A stretch of 64,000 bases of DNA from the NCBI GenBank assembly GCA_012103075.1, contig JAAVLQ010000002.1, positions 513,001-577,000 of the forward strand, written 5' to 3'. Of the stretch, positions 63,946 through 64,000 are shown piece by piece; position 1 is the stretch's first letter; each line of letters starts with the position of its first letter. The translations under genes and the position numbers were made by a program. The notes under the pieces are model-generated. The model did no database searches, had not been told where the DNA came from, and saw only the letters and a program-made list of their open reading frames with translations. This stretch comes from Brucella cytisi (GTDB lineage Bacteria; Pseudomonadota; Alphaproteobacteria; Rhizobiales; Rhizobiaceae).

Positions 63946-64000
63946 TCTAAAACTCAAGGTTGTGCCGAAATCGTTCTGTTGCCCGCGCAATGCACGCACG

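Overview
The window looks like a chromosomal stretch of an alphaproteobacterium of the Brucella/Ochrobactrum group (Rhizobiales). The recognisable genes fit that placement: a PdhS-type cell-cycle histidine kinase, DmeRF-type cobalt/nickel efflux, an AceA/ScfR-type pair, a Brucella-like PotFGHI system, a tRNA-His without the extra G at -1, two matches to the CtrA box, and short TTAGAGC-ended palindromic repeats. I identified these by reading the translations; no search was run.

Layout. 1-5.1 kb: partial TyrA-like dehydrogenase, dmeF/dmeR, a Tat-exported Hint-domain protein, a ClC channel. 5.2-20.7 kb: MarR regulator, gamma-glutamyl-putrescine oxidase and synthetase, two small paralogues, a bestrophin, isocitrate lyase with a tail of small overlapping ORFs in a 125-bp tandem repeat, the divergent ScfR regulator, the putrescine importer potFGHI, an AsmA protein. 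21-25.9 kb: pdhS, tRNA-His, a small membrane protein, an MgtC family protein. 26-29.6 kb: small proteins and a tctCBA tricarboxylate transporter. 29.9-33.1 kb: cobalamin riboswitch and a BtuFCD-like importer, followed by an intact IS5-family element. 34.5-42.3 kb: SMP-30 lactonase and sugar ABC importer, divergent from a GAF histidine kinase and response regulator. 42.2-49.9 kb: hexuronate/altronate block (reductase, GntR regulator, altronate dehydratase, Zn alcohol dehydrogenase, TRAP transporter). 50-59.3 kb: a divergent locus with an M81 peptidase, RidA, an ABC importer split over both arms, SDR, RpiR regulator, D-threonine-aldolase-like enzyme and NTF2-like protein. 59.9-64 kb: betaine ABC importer and a DMT exporter.

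Quality. About 60 single-base (rarely two-base) frame breaks interrupt otherwise well conserved genes, roughly one per kb, often in homopolymers. They hit housekeeping genes (pdhS, aceA) as often as accessory ones, and the protein continues in another frame right after each break. I read these as sequence errors, not decay, and annotate such genes over their full span. Several apparent fusions (aceA with a small gene, potH-potI, btuC-btuD, permease-lactonase) are probably products of the same errors.

No clear new defence or mobile system is present. The most unusual items are the repeat-encoded small ORF array behind aceA, repeat termini that supply stop codons of three genes, the split-arm catabolic locus at 50-59 kb with paired direct repeats in its central promoter, and an orphan terminator next to a CtrA box.
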